Origin: Siccirubricoccus phaeus
GTDB lineage: Bacteria; Pseudomonadota; Alphaproteobacteria; Acetobacterales; Acetobacteraceae
Assembly (NCBI RefSeq): GCF_008360935.1
Contig: NZ_SRXO01000002.1
Span: forward strand, 186,001-250,000
DNA length: 64,000 nt
Direction of reading: 5' to 3'
Under the pieces are notes generated by a model. That model made no database searches and was not told where the DNA came from. It saw nothing but the letters and a program-made list of their open reading frames with translations. Within the stretch, counting starts at the first letter, position 1. Each line of letters opens with the position of its first letter. Of this stretch, positions 28,180 to 39,679 are shown one piece after another. The translations under genes were made by a program, and so were the position numbers.

Positions 28180-29577
28180 ATGTTCGAGGCATTGTCCGGC
28201 AAGCTGAACGGGGTGTTCGACCGGCTGCGCCGCCGCGGCGCGCTGAGCGAAGCCGATGTGGCGGAGGCGCTGCGCGAGGTGCGCGTGGCGCTGCTGGAAG
28301 CCGATGTCGCCCTGCCGGTGGTGAAGGATCTGACCGCCAAGGTGCGCGAGCGCGCCGTGGGCGTGGAGGTGCTGAAGAGCGTCTCCCCCGCCCAGCAGGT
28401 GGTGAAGATCGTCCATGACGCGCTGGTCGAGGCTCTCGGCGGCGGCGCGGAGGACAGTGGCGCGCGGGGTATCGACCTCGCCGCGGCGGCGCCGGTCGGC
28501 ATCCTCATGGTCGGCCTCCAGGGCTCCGGCAAGACCACTACTTCCGGCAAGATCGCCCTCCGGCTGAAGAACCGCGAGAAGAAGAAGGTCCTGCTCGCCT
28601 CGCTGGACGTGCACCGCCCCGCGGCGCAGTTGCAGTTGGAGACCCTGGCGAAGCAGGTCGGCGTCGCCTCCCTGCCCATCGTCGCCGGCCAGACGCCGCT
28701 CGAGATCGCCGCCCGCGCCATGGACCAGGCGCGGCGCGAGCTGTTCGACGTGGTGGTGCTGGACACCGCCGGGCGCCTCGCCATCGACGAGGCGCTGATG
28801 GCGGAGGTGGCGGCGGTGAAGTCCGCCACCAACCCGCATGAGACGCTGCTCGTCGTCGATGCCATGACCGGCCAGGATGCGGTGAACACCGCCCGCGCCT
28901 TCCAGGAGAAGGTCGGCGTCACCGGCATCGTCATGACGCGGATCGACGGCGATGCCCGCGGCGGCGCGGCGCTCTCGATGCGCGCCGTCACCGGCGCGCC
29001 GATCAAGTTGCTCGGCGCCGGGGAGAAGCTGGAGGCGCTGGAGGATTTCCACCCCGACCGCATCGCCGGCCGCATCCTCGGCATGGGCGATATCGTCTCG
29101 CTTGTCGAGCGCGCCGCCGAGACCATCGACCGGGACGAGGCGGAGAAGCTCGCCGCCCGGATGCAGAAGGGCCAGTTCACGCTGGAGGATTACGCGAGCC
29201 AGCTCAAGCAGATCGGCAAGATGGGCTCGCTCTCCGGCCTGCTCGGCATGCTGCCTGGTGTCGGCAAGATGAAGCAGCAGCTCGAGGACGCCAATCTCGA
29301 CCAGACCATCCTGAAGCGCCACGCCGCCATCATCTCCTCCATGACGGTGAAGGAGCGGCGCCACCCGGACATCATCAAGGCCTCCCGCAAGAAGCGCATC
29401 GCGGCGGGCAGCGGGGTGCAGGTGCAGGATGTGAACCGCCTGCTGAAGCAGTTCGACGACATGTCCGCGATGATGAAGCGGATGAACAAGCTCGGCCCGC
29501 AGGGGCTGAAGCGCGGCGGCCTCGGCGCGCTTCTGCCCAAAGGGATGCAATTCCCCGGCGGCCGGAAACCCTTTTGA
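28180..29577 (+). CDS. ffh: Signal recognition particle protein Ffh
   Basis: GTPase that with 4.5S RNA targets nascent membrane proteins to FtsY. 465 residues: N domain 1-90, G domain with P-loop [34 protein letters not shown] and [10 protein letters not shown], then the Met-rich M domain (residues about 300-450, [35 protein letters not shown]). ATG 28180 starts the canonical [17 protein letters not shown]. First gene of the ffh-rpsP-rimM-trmD-rplS cluster, all in one direction. Confidence 0.96.
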   Translation: MFEALSGKLNGVFDRLRRRGALSEADVAEALREVRVALLEADVALPVVKDLTAKVRERAVGVEVLKSVSPAQQVVKIVHDALVEALGGGAEDSGARGIDLAAAAPVGILMVGLQGSGKTTTSGKIALRLKNREKKKVLLASLDVHRPAAQLQLETLAKQVGVASLPIVAGQTPLEIAARAMDQARRELFDVVVLDTAGRLAIDEALMAEVAAVKSATNPHETLLVVDAMTGQDAVNTARAFQEKVGVTGIVMTRIDGDARGGAALSMRAVTGAPIKLLGAGEKLEALEDFHPDRIAGRILGMGDIVSLVERAAETIDRDEAEKLAARMQKGQFTLEDYASQLKQIGKMGSLSGLLGMLPGVGKMKQQLEDANLDQTILKRHAAIISSMTVKERRHPDIIKASRKKRIAAGSGVQVQDVNRLLKQFDDMSAMMKRMNKLGPQGLKRGGLGALLPKGMQFPGGRKPF

Positions 29578-29605
29578 TTCTTACCCACGGAGCGATACCG
29601 ACACC

Positions 29606-29941
29606 ATGGCCCTGAAGATCCGCCTCGCGCGCGCCGGCGCCAAGAAGCGCCCCTACTACCACATCGTGGTGGCCGACAGCCGCAGCCCGCGCGATGGTCG
29701 CTTCATCGAGAAGCTGGGCAGCTACAACCCGATGCTGCCCTCCGACCACGCCGACCGGGTGAAGCTGCAGGATGAGCGCGTGACGCACTGGCTGAGCCAG
29801 GGCGCGCTGGCCACCGACCGCGTGGCGAAGTTCCTAGGCAAGGCGGGCCTCGCCCCGATGCCGGCGCTGCGCGAGCAGCCGAAGCAGTCCGCGCCGAAGA
29901 AGAAGGCGCAGGAACGCGCCGCCGCCGCCGCGGCGGGCTGA
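29606..29941 (+). CDS. rpsP: 30S ribosomal protein S16
   Basis: 111 residues starting [20 protein letters not shown], diagnostic of bS16, followed by [20 protein letters not shown]. The C-terminus carries an Ala/Lys-rich extension ([14 protein letters not shown]) common in alphaproteobacteria. 28 bp after ffh. Confidence 0.96.
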   Translation: MALKIRLARAGAKKRPYYHIVVADSRSPRDGRFIEKLGSYNPMLPSDHADRVKLQDERVTHWLSQGALATDRVAKFLGKAGLAPMPALREQPKQSAPKKKAQERAAAAAAG

Positions 29942-29964
29942 GGCACGCGAACGGGGCCTGACCG

Positions 29965-30492
29965 GTGGCGGGCAAGCGGATATTGGTGGGGGAGATCGGC
30001 AGGCCGCACGGTGTGCGCGGCCTGGTGAAGCTGCGCAGCTTCACCGCCGATCCCGATGCCATCGCCGATTACGGCCCGCTGACCGACGAGGCGGGCACCC
30101 GCCAGTACCGCGTGGTGCTGCTGGGCGACGGGCTGGCGCGGGTGGACGGCGTCACCGACCGCGACGGGGCGGCGAAGCTGACCGGCACCAGGCTTTACGT
30201 CGAGCGCGCCGCCCTGCCGCCGCCGGAGCCGGAGGAATACTACCTGGCGGATCTGGTCGGCCTCGCGGTGGAGACGCCGGAGGGGCAACCTCTCGGCACC
30301 GTCCGCGCGGTGGAGGAGCATGGTGCCGGCAGCTTCCTGGTCGTCCAGGGGCGCAAGGAGCTGTTGCTGCCCTTCACCCGGGCGGTGGTGCCGGTGGTGG
30401 ATCTCGTCCTCGGCAAGCTCACCGCCATCCCGCCTGACGAGGTGGTGGTGCCGCCCTCCGCGCCTTCGGCCCAGGGGGAGGCGGCGGAATGA
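29965..30492 (+). CDS. rimM: Ribosome maturation factor RimM
   Basis: 175 residues, GTG start. Opens with [20 protein letters not shown], the RimM signature, and has the PRC-barrel half with [20 protein letters not shown]. Assists 16S rRNA processing and 30S head assembly, binding S19. The stop overlaps trmD by 4 bp (ATGA). Confidence 0.95.
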   Translation: MAGKRILVGEIGRPHGVRGLVKLRSFTADPDAIADYGPLTDEAGTRQYRVVLLGDGLARVDGVTDRDGAAKLTGTRLYVERAALPPPEPEEYYLADLVGLAVETPEGQPLGTVRAVEEHGAGSFLVVQGRKELLLPFTRAVVPVVDLVLGKLTAIPPDEVVVPPSAPSAQGEAAE

Positions 30493-31226
30493 GCTGGCGG
30501 GCGACCATCCTCACCCTGTTTCCGGAGATGTTCCCGGGGCCGCTCGGCCATTCCCTGGCCGGGCGCGCGCTGCGGGAGGGCGTCTGGGGGCTGGAGGCGA
30601 TCGACATCCGCGGCTTCGCCACGGACCGCCACCGCAGCGTGGACGACACGCCCTGCGGCGGCGGCGCCGGCATGGTACTGCGGCCGGATGTGGTGGATGC
30701 GGCGGTGGGCGCCGCCCTGGCCGCCGGCGCGGCGCGCCCCGCTTTGGTGCTGACGCCGCGCGGCCGGCCGCTGACCCAGGCGCGGGTCCGCGAGCTGACG
30801 GCCGGCCCAGGCGCCATCCTGCTCTGCGGCCGCTTCGAGGGCATCGACCAGCGGGTCATCGAGGCCCGGGCGCTGGAGGAGATTTCGATCGGCGACTACG
30901 TCCTCTCGGGCGGGGAGACGGCGGCGATGGTGCTGCTGGATGCCTGCATCCGCCTGCTGCCCGGCGTCATGGGCGCCGCCGCCAGCGCCGAGGAGGAAAG
31001 CTTTTCCAGCGGGTTGCTGGAATACCCGCACTATACCCGCCCCACCGAGTGGCAGGGCCGGGCCGTCCCGCCGGTGCTGCTCTCCGGCCACCATGCCGAG
31101 ATCGCCGCCTGGCGCCGGGCGGAGGCGGAACGGATCACCCGCGAACGCCGCCCGGACCTCTGGGCGAAGCTGCACCCCCATGCCGCGGAGGCGGAGGCCA
31201 TGGACGGCCGCCCCGCCGCCGCCTAA
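30489..31226 (+). CDS. trmD: tRNA (guanine-37-N1) methyltransferase
   Basis: 245 residues. SPOUT enzyme that methylates G37 of tRNAs with SAM, preventing +1 frameshifting. Family motifs: [50 protein letters not shown] and the trefoil-knot segment [20 protein letters not shown]. Overlaps rimM by 4 bp, so translation is coupled. Confidence 0.96.
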   Translation: MSWRATILTLFPEMFPGPLGHSLAGRALREGVWGLEAIDIRGFATDRHRSVDDTPCGGGAGMVLRPDVVDAAVGAALAAGAARPALVLTPRGRPLTQARVRELTAGPGAILLCGRFEGIDQRVIEARALEEISIGDYVLSGGETAAMVLLDACIRLLPGVMGAAASAEEESFSSGLLEYPHYTRPTEWQGRAVPPVLLSGHHAEIAAWRRAEAERITRERRPDLWAKLHPHAAEAEAMDGRPAAA

Positions 31227-31251
31227 ACGAATAGACGAAAGGACCGCTTCC

Positions 31252-31692
31252 ATGAACCTGCTGCAGCAATTCGAGGCTGAGCAACTCGCCAAACTCTCCG
31301 CCGCCCGCGCCGTGCCGGAATTCGCCCCGGGCGACACCGTGCGCGTGATGGTGAAGGTGGTGGAGGGCGAGCGCACCCGCACCCAGGCCTATGAGGGCGT
31401 GGTCATCGCCCGCTCCAACCGCGGCCTGAACAGCAATTTCACCGTCCGCAAGCTCTCCTACGGCGAGGGGGTGGAGCGCGTCTTCCCGCTCTACTCCCCC
31501 TCGGTCGCGGAGATCGCGGTGGTGCGGCGCGGCAAGGTGCGGCGCGCAAAGCTCTATTACCTGCGCGGCCGCACCGGCAAGTCGGCCCGCATCCAGGAGC
31601 GCACCACCACCCAGGGGGGCGGTGGCGCCGCCGCCGCGGCGGGGAGCCCGAAGGCCGCCGCCGCGCAGCCGTCGGAACAGCAGGAAGCGTAA
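31252..31692 (+). CDS. rplS: 50S ribosomal protein L19
   Basis: 146 residues. Starts [15 protein letters not shown] and contains [40 protein letters not shown] and [17 protein letters not shown]. The final 30 residues are a Gly/Ala/Gln-rich extension not essential to the fold. ATG 31252 chosen from the family start, with GGA about 10 nt before it. Confidence 0.96.
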   Translation: MNLLQQFEAEQLAKLSAARAVPEFAPGDTVRVMVKVVEGERTRTQAYEGVVIARSNRGLNSNFTVRKLSYGEGVERVFPLYSPSVAEIAVVRRGKVRRAKLYYLRGRTGKSARIQERTTTQGGGGAAAAAGSPKAAAAQPSEQQEA

Positions 31693-31749
31693 CGGAGTTC
31701 CGCCCCGCGCCGATCCGCGCAGGGCGCAAGAAGGAGTAGGAACCAACGC

Positions 31750-33179
<1,430 letters not shown>

Positions 33180-33180
<1 letters not shown>

Positions 33181-33794
33181 TGGAAGCCTTCACCACCCTC
33201 ACGGGCATTGCCGCGCCGCTGCCCAAGGCGAATGTGGATACGGACCAGATCATCCCGGCCCGCTTCCTGAAGAGCATCAGCCGCACCGGCTTCGGCAAGA
33301 ACCTCTTCGCCAATTTCCGCTACAAGGAGGACGGCTCGGAGAATCCCGATTTCGTCCTGAATCAGGAGCCGTATCGGAAGGCGGAAATTCTCATCGCCTT
33401 CGAGAATTTCGGCTGCGGCTCCTCGCGCGAGCATGCGCCCTGGGCGCTGCTGGATTTCGGCATACGCTGCGTCATCGCGCCGGATTTCGCCGACATCTTC
33501 CACAACAACAGCTTCAAGAACGGCGTGCTGCCGGTGAAGCTGCCGCGGGAAGTGTGCGAGCAGCTCATGGAGGATGCGCGGATGGGCGGCAATGCCCGCC
33601 TCACCGTGGATCTGGAGCGCCAGGTGGTGGTGCGGCCCTCCGGCGAGGAGATCCCCTTCCAGATCGACCCGTTGCGGCGGCATCTGCTGCTGAACGGCCT
33701 CGACGACATCGGCCAGACGCTGCAGCACGCGCCGGCGATCGACAGTTACGAGGCGCGGCAGAAGGCCGCGCAGCCCTGGCTGCACGGCGGCTGA
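33180..33794 (+). CDS. leuD: 3-isopropylmalate dehydratase, small subunit
   Basis: 204 residues. Swivelling domain with [20 protein letters not shown] and the conserved [16 protein letters not shown], then [23 protein letters not shown] 33180 uses the last base of the leuC stop, so the two subunits are made together. Confidence 0.96.
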
Positions 33795-33828
33795 GCCGCC
33801 GCCAGCCGCGACCGGAGAAACGCCGCGC

Positions 33829-34944
33829 ATGGCTGCCAACAAGAAGCTACTCGTTCTGCCGGGGGATGGGATCGGCCCGGAGGTGATGCGGGAGACCCGC
33901 CGTGTCATCGAGTGGATGGCGCGCCGCCGCAGCCTCGCCTTCGAGATCGAGGAAGGGCTGGTCGGCGGCTCCGCCATCGAGGCCGAGGGCGCGCCGATCT
34001 CGGACGCCACCGTGGCCCGCGCCAAGGCTGCGGATGCCGTGCTGTTCGGCAGCGTCGGCGGGCCGAAATGGGACGGGCTGCCCTTCGAGCAGCGGCCGGA
34101 ACTCGGCATCCTCAGGCTGCGCAAGGATCTCGGCCTCTTCGCCAATCTGCGCCCCGCGGTGGTGCTGGACCCGCTGGCGGAGGCCTCCTCGCTGAAGCCG
34201 GACATCGTCCGCGGCGTGGACATCATGGTGGTGCGGGAAAGCACCGGCGGCGTCTATTTCGGCGAGCCACGCGGCGTCGAGACCCTGGCCGACGGCAAGC
34301 GCCGCGGCTTCGACACCGATGTGTACCATGAGGACGAGATCGCCCGCGTCGCCCGCATCGCCTTCGACCTGGCACGCAAGCGCCGCAACAAGGTGACGAG
34401 CGTCGAGAAGGCCAATGTCATGCAGTCCGGCCGCCTCTGGCGCGCCGTGGTGGGCGAGGTGCACAAGGCCGAATACCCGGATGTGCAGCTCGAGAACATG
34501 TATGCCGATAATTGCGCCATGCAGCTTTGCAGCCGCCCGGCGCAATTCGACGTCATCCTCGGCAGCAACCTGTTCGGCGACGTGCTAAGCGACCTGGCGG
34601 CGGCGCTGACCGGCTCGCTCGGCATGCTGCCCTCGGCGACGCTTGGCGCCGTGGATCCCGTCACCGGCAAGCGCCATGCGCTGTACGAGCCGATCCATGG
34701 CTCGGCGCCGGATATCGCCGGCAAGGGGATCGCCAACCCCTGTGCCCAGATGCTCTCCTTCGCCATGCTGCTGCGCTGGTCCTTCGGCTTCGAGGACGAG
34801 GCGGCGCTGGTGGAGCAGGCGGTGGAGAAGGTGCTGGCCGGCGGCCTCCGCACCGCGGACATTATGCAGCCGGGCATGGCCCGGGTCGGCACCTCGGTGA
34901 TGGGCGAGGCGGTGGTGCGGGAGCTGGACAAGCTGGCCGGATAG
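33829..34944 (+). CDS. leuB: 3-isopropylmalate dehydrogenase
   Basis: 371 residues; NAD-dependent oxidation and decarboxylation of 3-isopropylmalate. Motifs: [69 protein letters not shown] and the NAD-site [32 protein letters not shown] precedes ATG 33829. Completes leuC-leuD-leuB; leuA is not here. Confidence 0.96.
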   Translation: MAANKKLLVLPGDGIGPEVMRETRRVIEWMARRRSLAFEIEEGLVGGSAIEAEGAPISDATVARAKAADAVLFGSVGGPKWDGLPFEQRPELGILRLRKDLGLFANLRPAVVLDPLAEASSLKPDIVRGVDIMVVRESTGGVYFGEPRGVETLADGKRRGFDTDVYHEDEIARVARIAFDLARKRRNKVTSVEKANVMQSGRLWRAVVGEVHKAEYPDVQLENMYADNCAMQLCSRPAQFDVILGSNLFGDVLSDLAAALTGSLGMLPSATLGAVDPVTGKRHALYEPIHGSAPDIAGKGIANPCAQMLSFAMLLRWSFGFEDEAALVEQAVEKVLAGGLRTADIMQPGMARVGTSVMGEAVVRELDKLAG

Positions 34945-34968
34945 GTCTTCGCCAGCGGGGGAGGGGGG

Positions 34969-34997
34969 TTGCGCCGCGCCGCGCCCTCCGCTATCTC
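34969..34997 (+). promoter_or_regulatory. Candidate promoter of tRNA-Arg genes
   Basis: TTGCGC (34969-34974), 17-bp spacer, TATCTC (34992-34997). The start point would fall about 20 bp before the first tRNA gene. Consistent with a short tRNA leader. Confidence 0.5.
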
Positions 34998-35023
34998 GCC
35001 GGCCTCGCCGCTTCGGCGGCTGC

Positions 35024-35100
35024 GCGCCCGTAGCTCAGCTGGATAGAGCACCAGACTACGAATCTGGGGGTCAGGAGTTCGAATCTCTTCGGGCGCGCCA
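35024..35100 (+). tRNA. tRNA-Arg(ACG)
   Basis: 77 nt with CCA encoded. Acceptor arms GCGCCCG and CGGGCGC, D arm GCTC/GAGC, anticodon stem CCAGA/TCTGG with loop CTACGAA, so anticodon ACG at 35058-35060 (inosine-modified, reads CGU, CGC, CGA). T arm AGGAG-TTCGAAT-CTCTT pairs. Confidence 0.97.
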
Positions 35101-35134
35101 AACTTCCTTCCATACCGTTGCACGCCCGGTTGCG

Positions 35135-35208
35135 GCGCCCGTAGCTCAACTGGATAGAGCACCAGACTTCGGATCTGGGGGCTGGGAGTTCGAACCTCTC
35201 CGGGCGCG
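35135..35208 (+). tRNA. tRNA-Arg(TCG), near-duplicate of the preceding tRNA
   Basis: 74 nt without an encoded CCA (CAC follows the discriminator G). Same acceptor, D arm and anticodon stem as the upstream tRNA. Loop is CTTCGGA, so anticodon TCG at 35169-35171, reading CGA. T arm GGGAG-TTCGAAC-CTCTC pairs, and the cloverleaf is complete. Separated from the first tRNA by 34 bp and probably co-transcribed. Confidence 0.88.
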
Positions 35209-35253
35209 CACCTGCAAAGCCGTCGAAGGGCATGTTTTGCGTGGCGGTCCGCG

Positions 35254-35500
35254 GTGTCCGGCCGGCGCGCATGGCGGGACCTGGCCGACCGATGCATCAG
35301 GCCGGGAGCCGCGTTCGCCCCCTTCTCGGCCGCAGAGAAGGCGGTGGTCGTCGCCTTCGGCCACCATGCCTCCCTGCCGCGCGACGACCGCCTCCAAGCC
35401 CCGTGCCGTAAGGCGCCCGAGGCCTTGGAGGGGATGCCCCATCTCCCGGCCCAGGCGGCCAGGCCAGCTTCCCGGCCGTCTTCCACCTGCGTCACGGGAT
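35254..35500 (+). pseudogene. Transposase remnant, possibly IS481-type
   Basis: About 80 codons without a normal gene context: SGRRAWRDLADRCIRPGAAF, then AAEKAVVVAFGHHASLPRDD. This resembles the N-terminal part of IS481-like transposases, where a W-R..ADR helix is followed by EEA.VVAFRRHTLLPLDD. The rest of the transposase (DDE core) is missing and no terminal repeats were found. The call rests on remembered family sequence. Confidence 0.35.
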
Positions 35501-35548
35501 CGCGCCCAGGCTGCGCCGACCGGCGCCCGGTGGCGCCTCGCTACTACT

Positions 35549-35563
35549 TGCGAATCATTCGCA
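35549..35563. promoter_or_regulatory. Fur-like box upstream of fecI
   Basis: TGCGAATCATTCGCA is a perfect 7-1-7 palindrome, the architecture of Fur sites. It lies 38 bp before the sigma factor start. With a TonB receptor downstream, iron-dependent repression is the natural reading. Confidence 0.7.
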
Positions 35564-35600
35564 TTCTAGCTACGGGGCAATCCTGGCCGATGGGAATCGC

Positions 35601-36125
35601 ATGCCGGACGACCTGGACGCCCTCTTCCGACGGCATCACCGCGAGCTGCAGCGCTACGCCCGCGAGGGGCTGCGGGACCGTTCCCAGGCAGCCGACATCG
35701 TCCAGGACGCCTTCCTCCGCTACGCCATGGCCGCGCAGGGACGGGGGGACGCGCCGCGGCCGATCGCCAACCCGGTGGCCTTCCTGTGGCAGGTCGTGCG
35801 CAACATCGTCCGCGACCATGGGCGGCAGCACCGGCGGCGCGGCGCGCCCCTCGACCTCCAGGAATTCTCGGAAAGCCTCGCCGATCCGCGGCCCTCGGCC
35901 GAGCGCATCCTGGTTGCCAGGCAGGAATTCCTGGTGCTGCGGGCCGCCCTGGACGAGCTGCCGCGTCACTGCCGCCTTGCCCTGCTGCTCAGCCGGACCG
36001 AGGGGCTGACGCATCCGGAGATCGCCCGGCATCTCGGCATTTCCACCAGCATGGTCACCAAGCATGTCATCCGGGCGCTGCGCCATTGCACCCGGCGCCT
36101 GTCGGCGCATCTTCCGCTGTCGTGA
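35601..36125 (+). CDS. ECF sigma factor, FecI-like
   Basis: 174 residues, iron-starvation sigma factor group. Region 2 includes RDRSQAADIVQDAFLRYAMA and the -10-recognising helix WQVVRNIVRDHGRQHRR. Region 4 has LTHPEIARHLGISTSMVTKH followed by VIRALRHCTRRL. Directs RNA polymerase to the receptor gene when FecR signals ferric-siderophore uptake. A Fur-like box precedes it; the anti-sigma/activator gene fecR follows. Confidence 0.9.
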   Translation: MPDDLDALFRRHHRELQRYAREGLRDRSQAADIVQDAFLRYAMAAQGRGDAPRPIANPVAFLWQVVRNIVRDHGRQHRRRGAPLDLQEFSESLADPRPSAERILVARQEFLVLRAALDELPRHCRLALLLSRTEGLTHPEIARHLGISTSMVTKHVIRALRHCTRRLSAHLPLS

Positions 36126-36178
36126 TCGGGCGGCCGAACGTCTGTATCCTTGAAGCCCCGGACCGCATCCCGCAGCCC

Positions 36179-37129
36179 ATGACACGACGCCTGTCTCCTG
36201 CCGAGTTGGACATGCCGCTCGAACCCGCGCGCGAGGCGGCGCTGGAATGGGTCGTGCGCCTGCATTCCGGCCTGGCCTCGCCCGGGGACCACGCGGCCTA
36301 TGCCGCCTGGAAGGCCGCCGACCCCGCCCATGCCGCGGCAGCGGCGGAAGCGGAGCGAAGCTGGGCGGCGATCGGCGCCGCGCCCCGCCCCAGGCCCTCG
36401 CGCCGCCGGGCGGTTATCGCGGCAGGACTCGTCCTCGGCGCCGGAGCGTTCGGCGCCTCACGGCTGCCGGCCATCCGCAGCGGCTCGGCTCGGCTCCTGG
36501 CTGAGCAGCGCACGGCGGTCGGCGAACTCCGGCGCCTCACGCTGCCCGACGGCTCGGCGCTGGAGATGGATACGGCGACCAGCCTCGACCTCGACTTCGC
36601 TGCGGACCGGCGGCGCATCCTCCTCCATGCCGGCCGCATCCATGTGGAGGTCGCGCCCGATGCCGCGCGGCCCTTCCTGGTGGCGGCCGCCGGCGGCGAC
36701 AGCCAGGCCCGCGGTACTGCCTTCTCGGTGGCGCGGAGCGGCGCCGAGGTGCGCGTCCTCGTCACCCGGCACAGCGTGCAGGTGCGCTATGGCGGCGCCG
36801 AAACCCTGCTCCAGGAGGGGCAGGAGGTCGATTACAGCCCGGCCATCGGCCTGGGGCGCCCGCGCGGCGTCAATCTGGCGGCCGCCACCGCCTGGCAACG
36901 CGGCCAGCTCGTCTTCAACGGCGAGCCGCTCGGCGAGGTGGTCGCCACGGTCTCGCGCTACCGCCGCGGCTGGCTTCTGCTGCGCGGCGAGGCGCTGGCG
37001 CAGCGCCGGGTCACCGGCGTCTTCCCGACCGGCGACACCGAGGCCTTCCTCCAGGCCCTGCCGGCGCTGCTGCCGGTGCGCATCCGGCGCCTGCCGCTGC
37101 TCGACATCATCGAGCCGCTCGGCGCCTGA
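36179..37129 (+). CDS. FecR-type anti-sigma factor/activator
   Basis: 316 residues, inner membrane. Cytoplasmic N-terminal domain (EAALEWVVRLHSGLASPGDH, AWKAADPAHAAAAAEAERSW), one membrane helix (RRRAVIAAGLVLGAGAFGAS), periplasmic FecR domain (LTLPDGSALEMDTATSLDLD, ARGTAFSVARSGAEVRVLVT) and a C-terminal STN-contacting domain. It relays the receptor signal to the sigma factor. Start is uncertain: a GTG at 36122 overlapping the sigma stop (GTGA) would add 19 residues. Confidence 0.88.
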   Translation: MTRRLSPAELDMPLEPAREAALEWVVRLHSGLASPGDHAAYAAWKAADPAHAAAAAEAERSWAAIGAAPRPRPSRRRAVIAAGLVLGAGAFGASRLPAIRSGSARLLAEQRTAVGELRRLTLPDGSALEMDTATSLDLDFAADRRRILLHAGRIHVEVAPDAARPFLVAAAGGDSQARGTAFSVARSGAEVRVLVTRHSVQVRYGGAETLLQEGQEVDYSPAIGLGRPRGVNLAAATAWQRGQLVFNGEPLGEVVATVSRYRRGWLLLRGEALAQRRVTGVFPTGDTEAFLQALPALLPVRIRRLPLLDIIEPLGA

Positions 37130-37232
37130 GCGGCGATTCGTTACGTCATCATATTTTCCCGGCCGTGTTCGCGGGCACGGACGTCTGGACCCGGTGAGGG
37201 CGCCGCTTGCGCGCCGCTGATCGGGGTTCGGA

Positions 37233-39632
37233 ATGACCGGAATTCGTCTCGCGCTGCTGGCTGCCGCCGCCCTGGCCTGGGCCCCGCTGACCGGCCAGGC
37301 GCAGGAGGCCGTACGGCTGGCCCAGGCCTCGCCCGCGCCGCGCAGCTTCAGCATTCCGGCCGGCCCGCTGGCGCAGGCGCTGCCGGCCTTCGGCGCAGCG
37401 GCCTCGCTGCGAATCCTGGCGCTGACGGAGAATGTCGGAGACCGCCGGACCCAGGGCGTCTCCGGCACGCTGCCGCCCGAGGAAGCGCTGCGCCAGCTCC
37501 TCGCCGGCACCGGCCTCACCTACCGCTTCACCGATGCCGCGACCGTCACGCTGCTGCCGCTGCCAGGCAGCGGCGCGCTGGAACTGCCGGAGGTCCGCGT
37601 GGATGCCGGCCTGCCGCGAGCCTACAGCCCGCTGCGCAGCTACGTGGCCGCCGTCAGCGAAACCGCGACCAAGACGGAGACGAGCCTGCTCGAAACCCCG
37701 CAAGCCCTGTCCGTCATCGGCCGGCCGGAGATCGAGGCGCGCCAGCCGCACAGCATCTCTCAGGCCCTGCGCTACACGCCCGGCATCACGGCCGACTACC
37801 GCGGCTCGGTGAACCACTACGACGTGCTCTACGCCCGGGGCTTCGGCGGCTTCAACATCATCTACCAGGACGGGATGCGCCTGCTCTTCGGCAATTACGC
37901 CATCGCGCAACCCGACCCCTACACCATCGAGCGGGTCGAGGTGTTCCGCGGCCCGACCTCGGTGCTCTACGGCCAGAACAACCCGGGCGGCATGGTCAAC
38001 CTGGTCACCAGGCGCCCTCCGGCGGAGCCGGTCCATGAGATCCAGCTCCAGGCCGGCTCCTTCGGGCGGATCACTGGCGGCTTCGACCTCGGCGGACCGC
38101 TGGGCGAGAGCGGCCAGTGGCTGTACCGCCTGACCAGCCTGGCCGGCAGGGCCGACTCCCAGGTGGACCATATCGAGGAAAGCCGGATCTCCCTCTCGCC
38201 GGCGCTGACTTGGCGACCCTCGGCCGATACCAGCCTGACCCTGCTCGGCAACTACCAGCGCGACCCGGAGGGTGGCTTCTTCGGCTTCGTGCCGGCGCAG
38301 GGCAGCTTCCTGCCCAACCCGAATGGCCGCATCCCGACCAGCTTCTACGATGGCGAGCCGGGCTTCGAATATTTCCGGCGCAAGCAGATCCAGGCGGGCT
38401 ACCTCTTCGAGCACCGCTTCGATGAGGTCTTCACGCTGCGCCAGAACCTCCGCTACCAGCATATGGACGTGCAGTGGGGCCGCGTCGCCTCGGCCGGCCT
38501 GCGGGCCGACCTGCGCACCCTGAACCGGGAGGCCAACACCGACGACGAATCCCTGGCCGGCCTCACCGTGGACACGCAGCTTCAGGCGCGGCTGCAGACG
38601 GGCCCGGTGCAGCACACGCTGCTGGCAGGCGTGGACTATCAATGGTCCTCCAACCAATACGCCATCGGCAGCGCCGCGGCGCCCCCTCTCGACATCCTGA
38701 CTCCCGTCTACGGGGCCGCCATCGCCCGCCCGCCCGTCTATCTCAGCATCAACCAGCGGGCCGACCAGATCGGCCTCTACCTGCAGGACCAGATCCGCTT
38801 CGGCCGATGGTCGCTCCTCCTCGGCGGCCGGCATGACTGGGCTGACACGCGGTCGACGGACCGGCTGCTTGACCGGACCACCCGGCAGTCCGACGGCGCC
38901 TTCACCAGCCGCGTCGGCCTCGTCCATACCTTCGACATCGGCCTCGCGCCCTATGTCAGCTACTCCACCTCCTTCCAGCCCGTGCTCGGCAGCGATTTCT
39001 CCGGCGCTGCCTTCAGGCCGACGCGGGGAGAGCAGTACGAGGTCGGCATCCGCTACCAGCCGACGGGGATGGACTCCTACCTCGCCGCGTCCCTGTTCCA
39101 TCTGACGCAGCAGAACGTCACCACCACGGATCCCGCGCATCCGAGCTTCAGCGTGCAGACCGGCGAGATCCGGTCCCGCGGCCTGGAGCTCGAGGCCAAG
39201 GCGAGCCTGGCAAGCGGGCTGAACGTGACGCTGGCCGCGACCTTCCTCGACCCCGAGGTGACGCGCAGCAACACGGCCAATCTCGGCCATCGGCCCATCG
39301 GCATTCCGCGTATCACCGCCTCGGCCTGGGCCGACTACACCTTCCAGGACGGGCCGCTGCGCGGCCTCGGGCTCGGCGGCGGCGTGCGCCATGTCGGCCG
39401 TACGGCGGGCGATGCGGTGAATTTCTACTCGGTGCCGAGCTACACGCTCGTCGACGCCATGATCCGCTACGATCTCGGCGAGCTGAGCCCGGGTCTGCGC
39501 GGCGCGCGCATCACCATCAACGCCAACAACCTGGGTGATGAGCAGTATGTCTCCTCCTGCAGCAGGGCGCCGAACAACTGCTATTACGGGCTGCGCCGCA
39601 CCGTGCTGGGCACGCTGAGCTACCGCTGGTGA
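37233..39632 (+). CDS. TonB-dependent siderophore receptor with signalling domain
   Basis: 799 residues, outer membrane. Signal peptide to about residue 24 (LLAAAALAWAPLTGQAQ). STN signalling domain about 36-105 (FSIPAGPLAQALPAFGAAAS, GTLPPEEALRQLLAGTGLTY). TonB box-like ELPEVRV near 117. Plug with ETPQALSVIGRPEIEARQPH and VEVFRGPTSVLYGQNNPGGM. A 22-strand-type barrel ends in Arg-Trp (LSYRW), a normal end for barrel insertion. The STN domain and adjoining fecI/fecR show that it is a transducer. Closest in style to FpvA/FoxA-like ferric-siderophore receptors; ligand unknown, and no siderophore synthesis genes are nearby. Confidence 0.92.
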   Translation: MTGIRLALLAAAALAWAPLTGQAQEAVRLAQASPAPRSFSIPAGPLAQALPAFGAAASLRILALTENVGDRRTQGVSGTLPPEEALRQLLAGTGLTYRFTDAATVTLLPLPGSGALELPEVRVDAGLPRAYSPLRSYVAAVSETATKTETSLLETPQALSVIGRPEIEARQPHSISQALRYTPGITADYRGSVNHYDVLYARGFGGFNIIYQDGMRLLFGNYAIAQPDPYTIERVEVFRGPTSVLYGQNNPGGMVNLVTRRPPAEPVHEIQLQAGSFGRITGGFDLGGPLGESGQWLYRLTSLAGRADSQVDHIEESRISLSPALTWRPSADTSLTLLGNYQRDPEGGFFGFVPAQGSFLPNPNGRIPTSFYDGEPGFEYFRRKQIQAGYLFEHRFDEVFTLRQNLRYQHMDVQWGRVASAGLRADLRTLNREANTDDESLAGLTVDTQLQARLQTGPVQHTLLAGVDYQWSSNQYAIGSAAAPPLDILTPVYGAAIARPPVYLSINQRADQIGLYLQDQIRFGRWSLLLGGRHDWADTRSTDRLLDRTTRQSDGAFTSRVGLVHTFDIGLAPYVSYSTSFQPVLGSDFSGAAFRPTRGEQYEVGIRYQPTGMDSYLAASLFHLTQQNVTTTDPAHPSFSVQTGEIRSRGLELEAKASLASGLNVTLAATFLDPEVTRSNTANLGHRPIGIPRITASAWADYTFQDGPLRGLGLGGGVRHVGRTAGDAVNFYSVPSYTLVDAMIRYDLGELSPGLRGARITINANNLGDEQYVSSCSRAPNNCYYGLRRTVLGTLSYRW

Positions 39633-39679
39633 CGGGCGGAATGCGCGACGGGTCGCGTGCCGCTGAACGTGCTGACCCC

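Noticed and set aside
31693-31749. Leucine leader peptide before leuC
   Set aside because: The 57-bp gap has no short frame with Leu codon runs and no attenuator hairpin.
35254-36009. Long frame running from the transposase remnant through the sigma factor region
   Set aside because: Beyond about 35570 it is out of frame with the real fecI and loses all family resemblance; only the first 80 codons are of interest.
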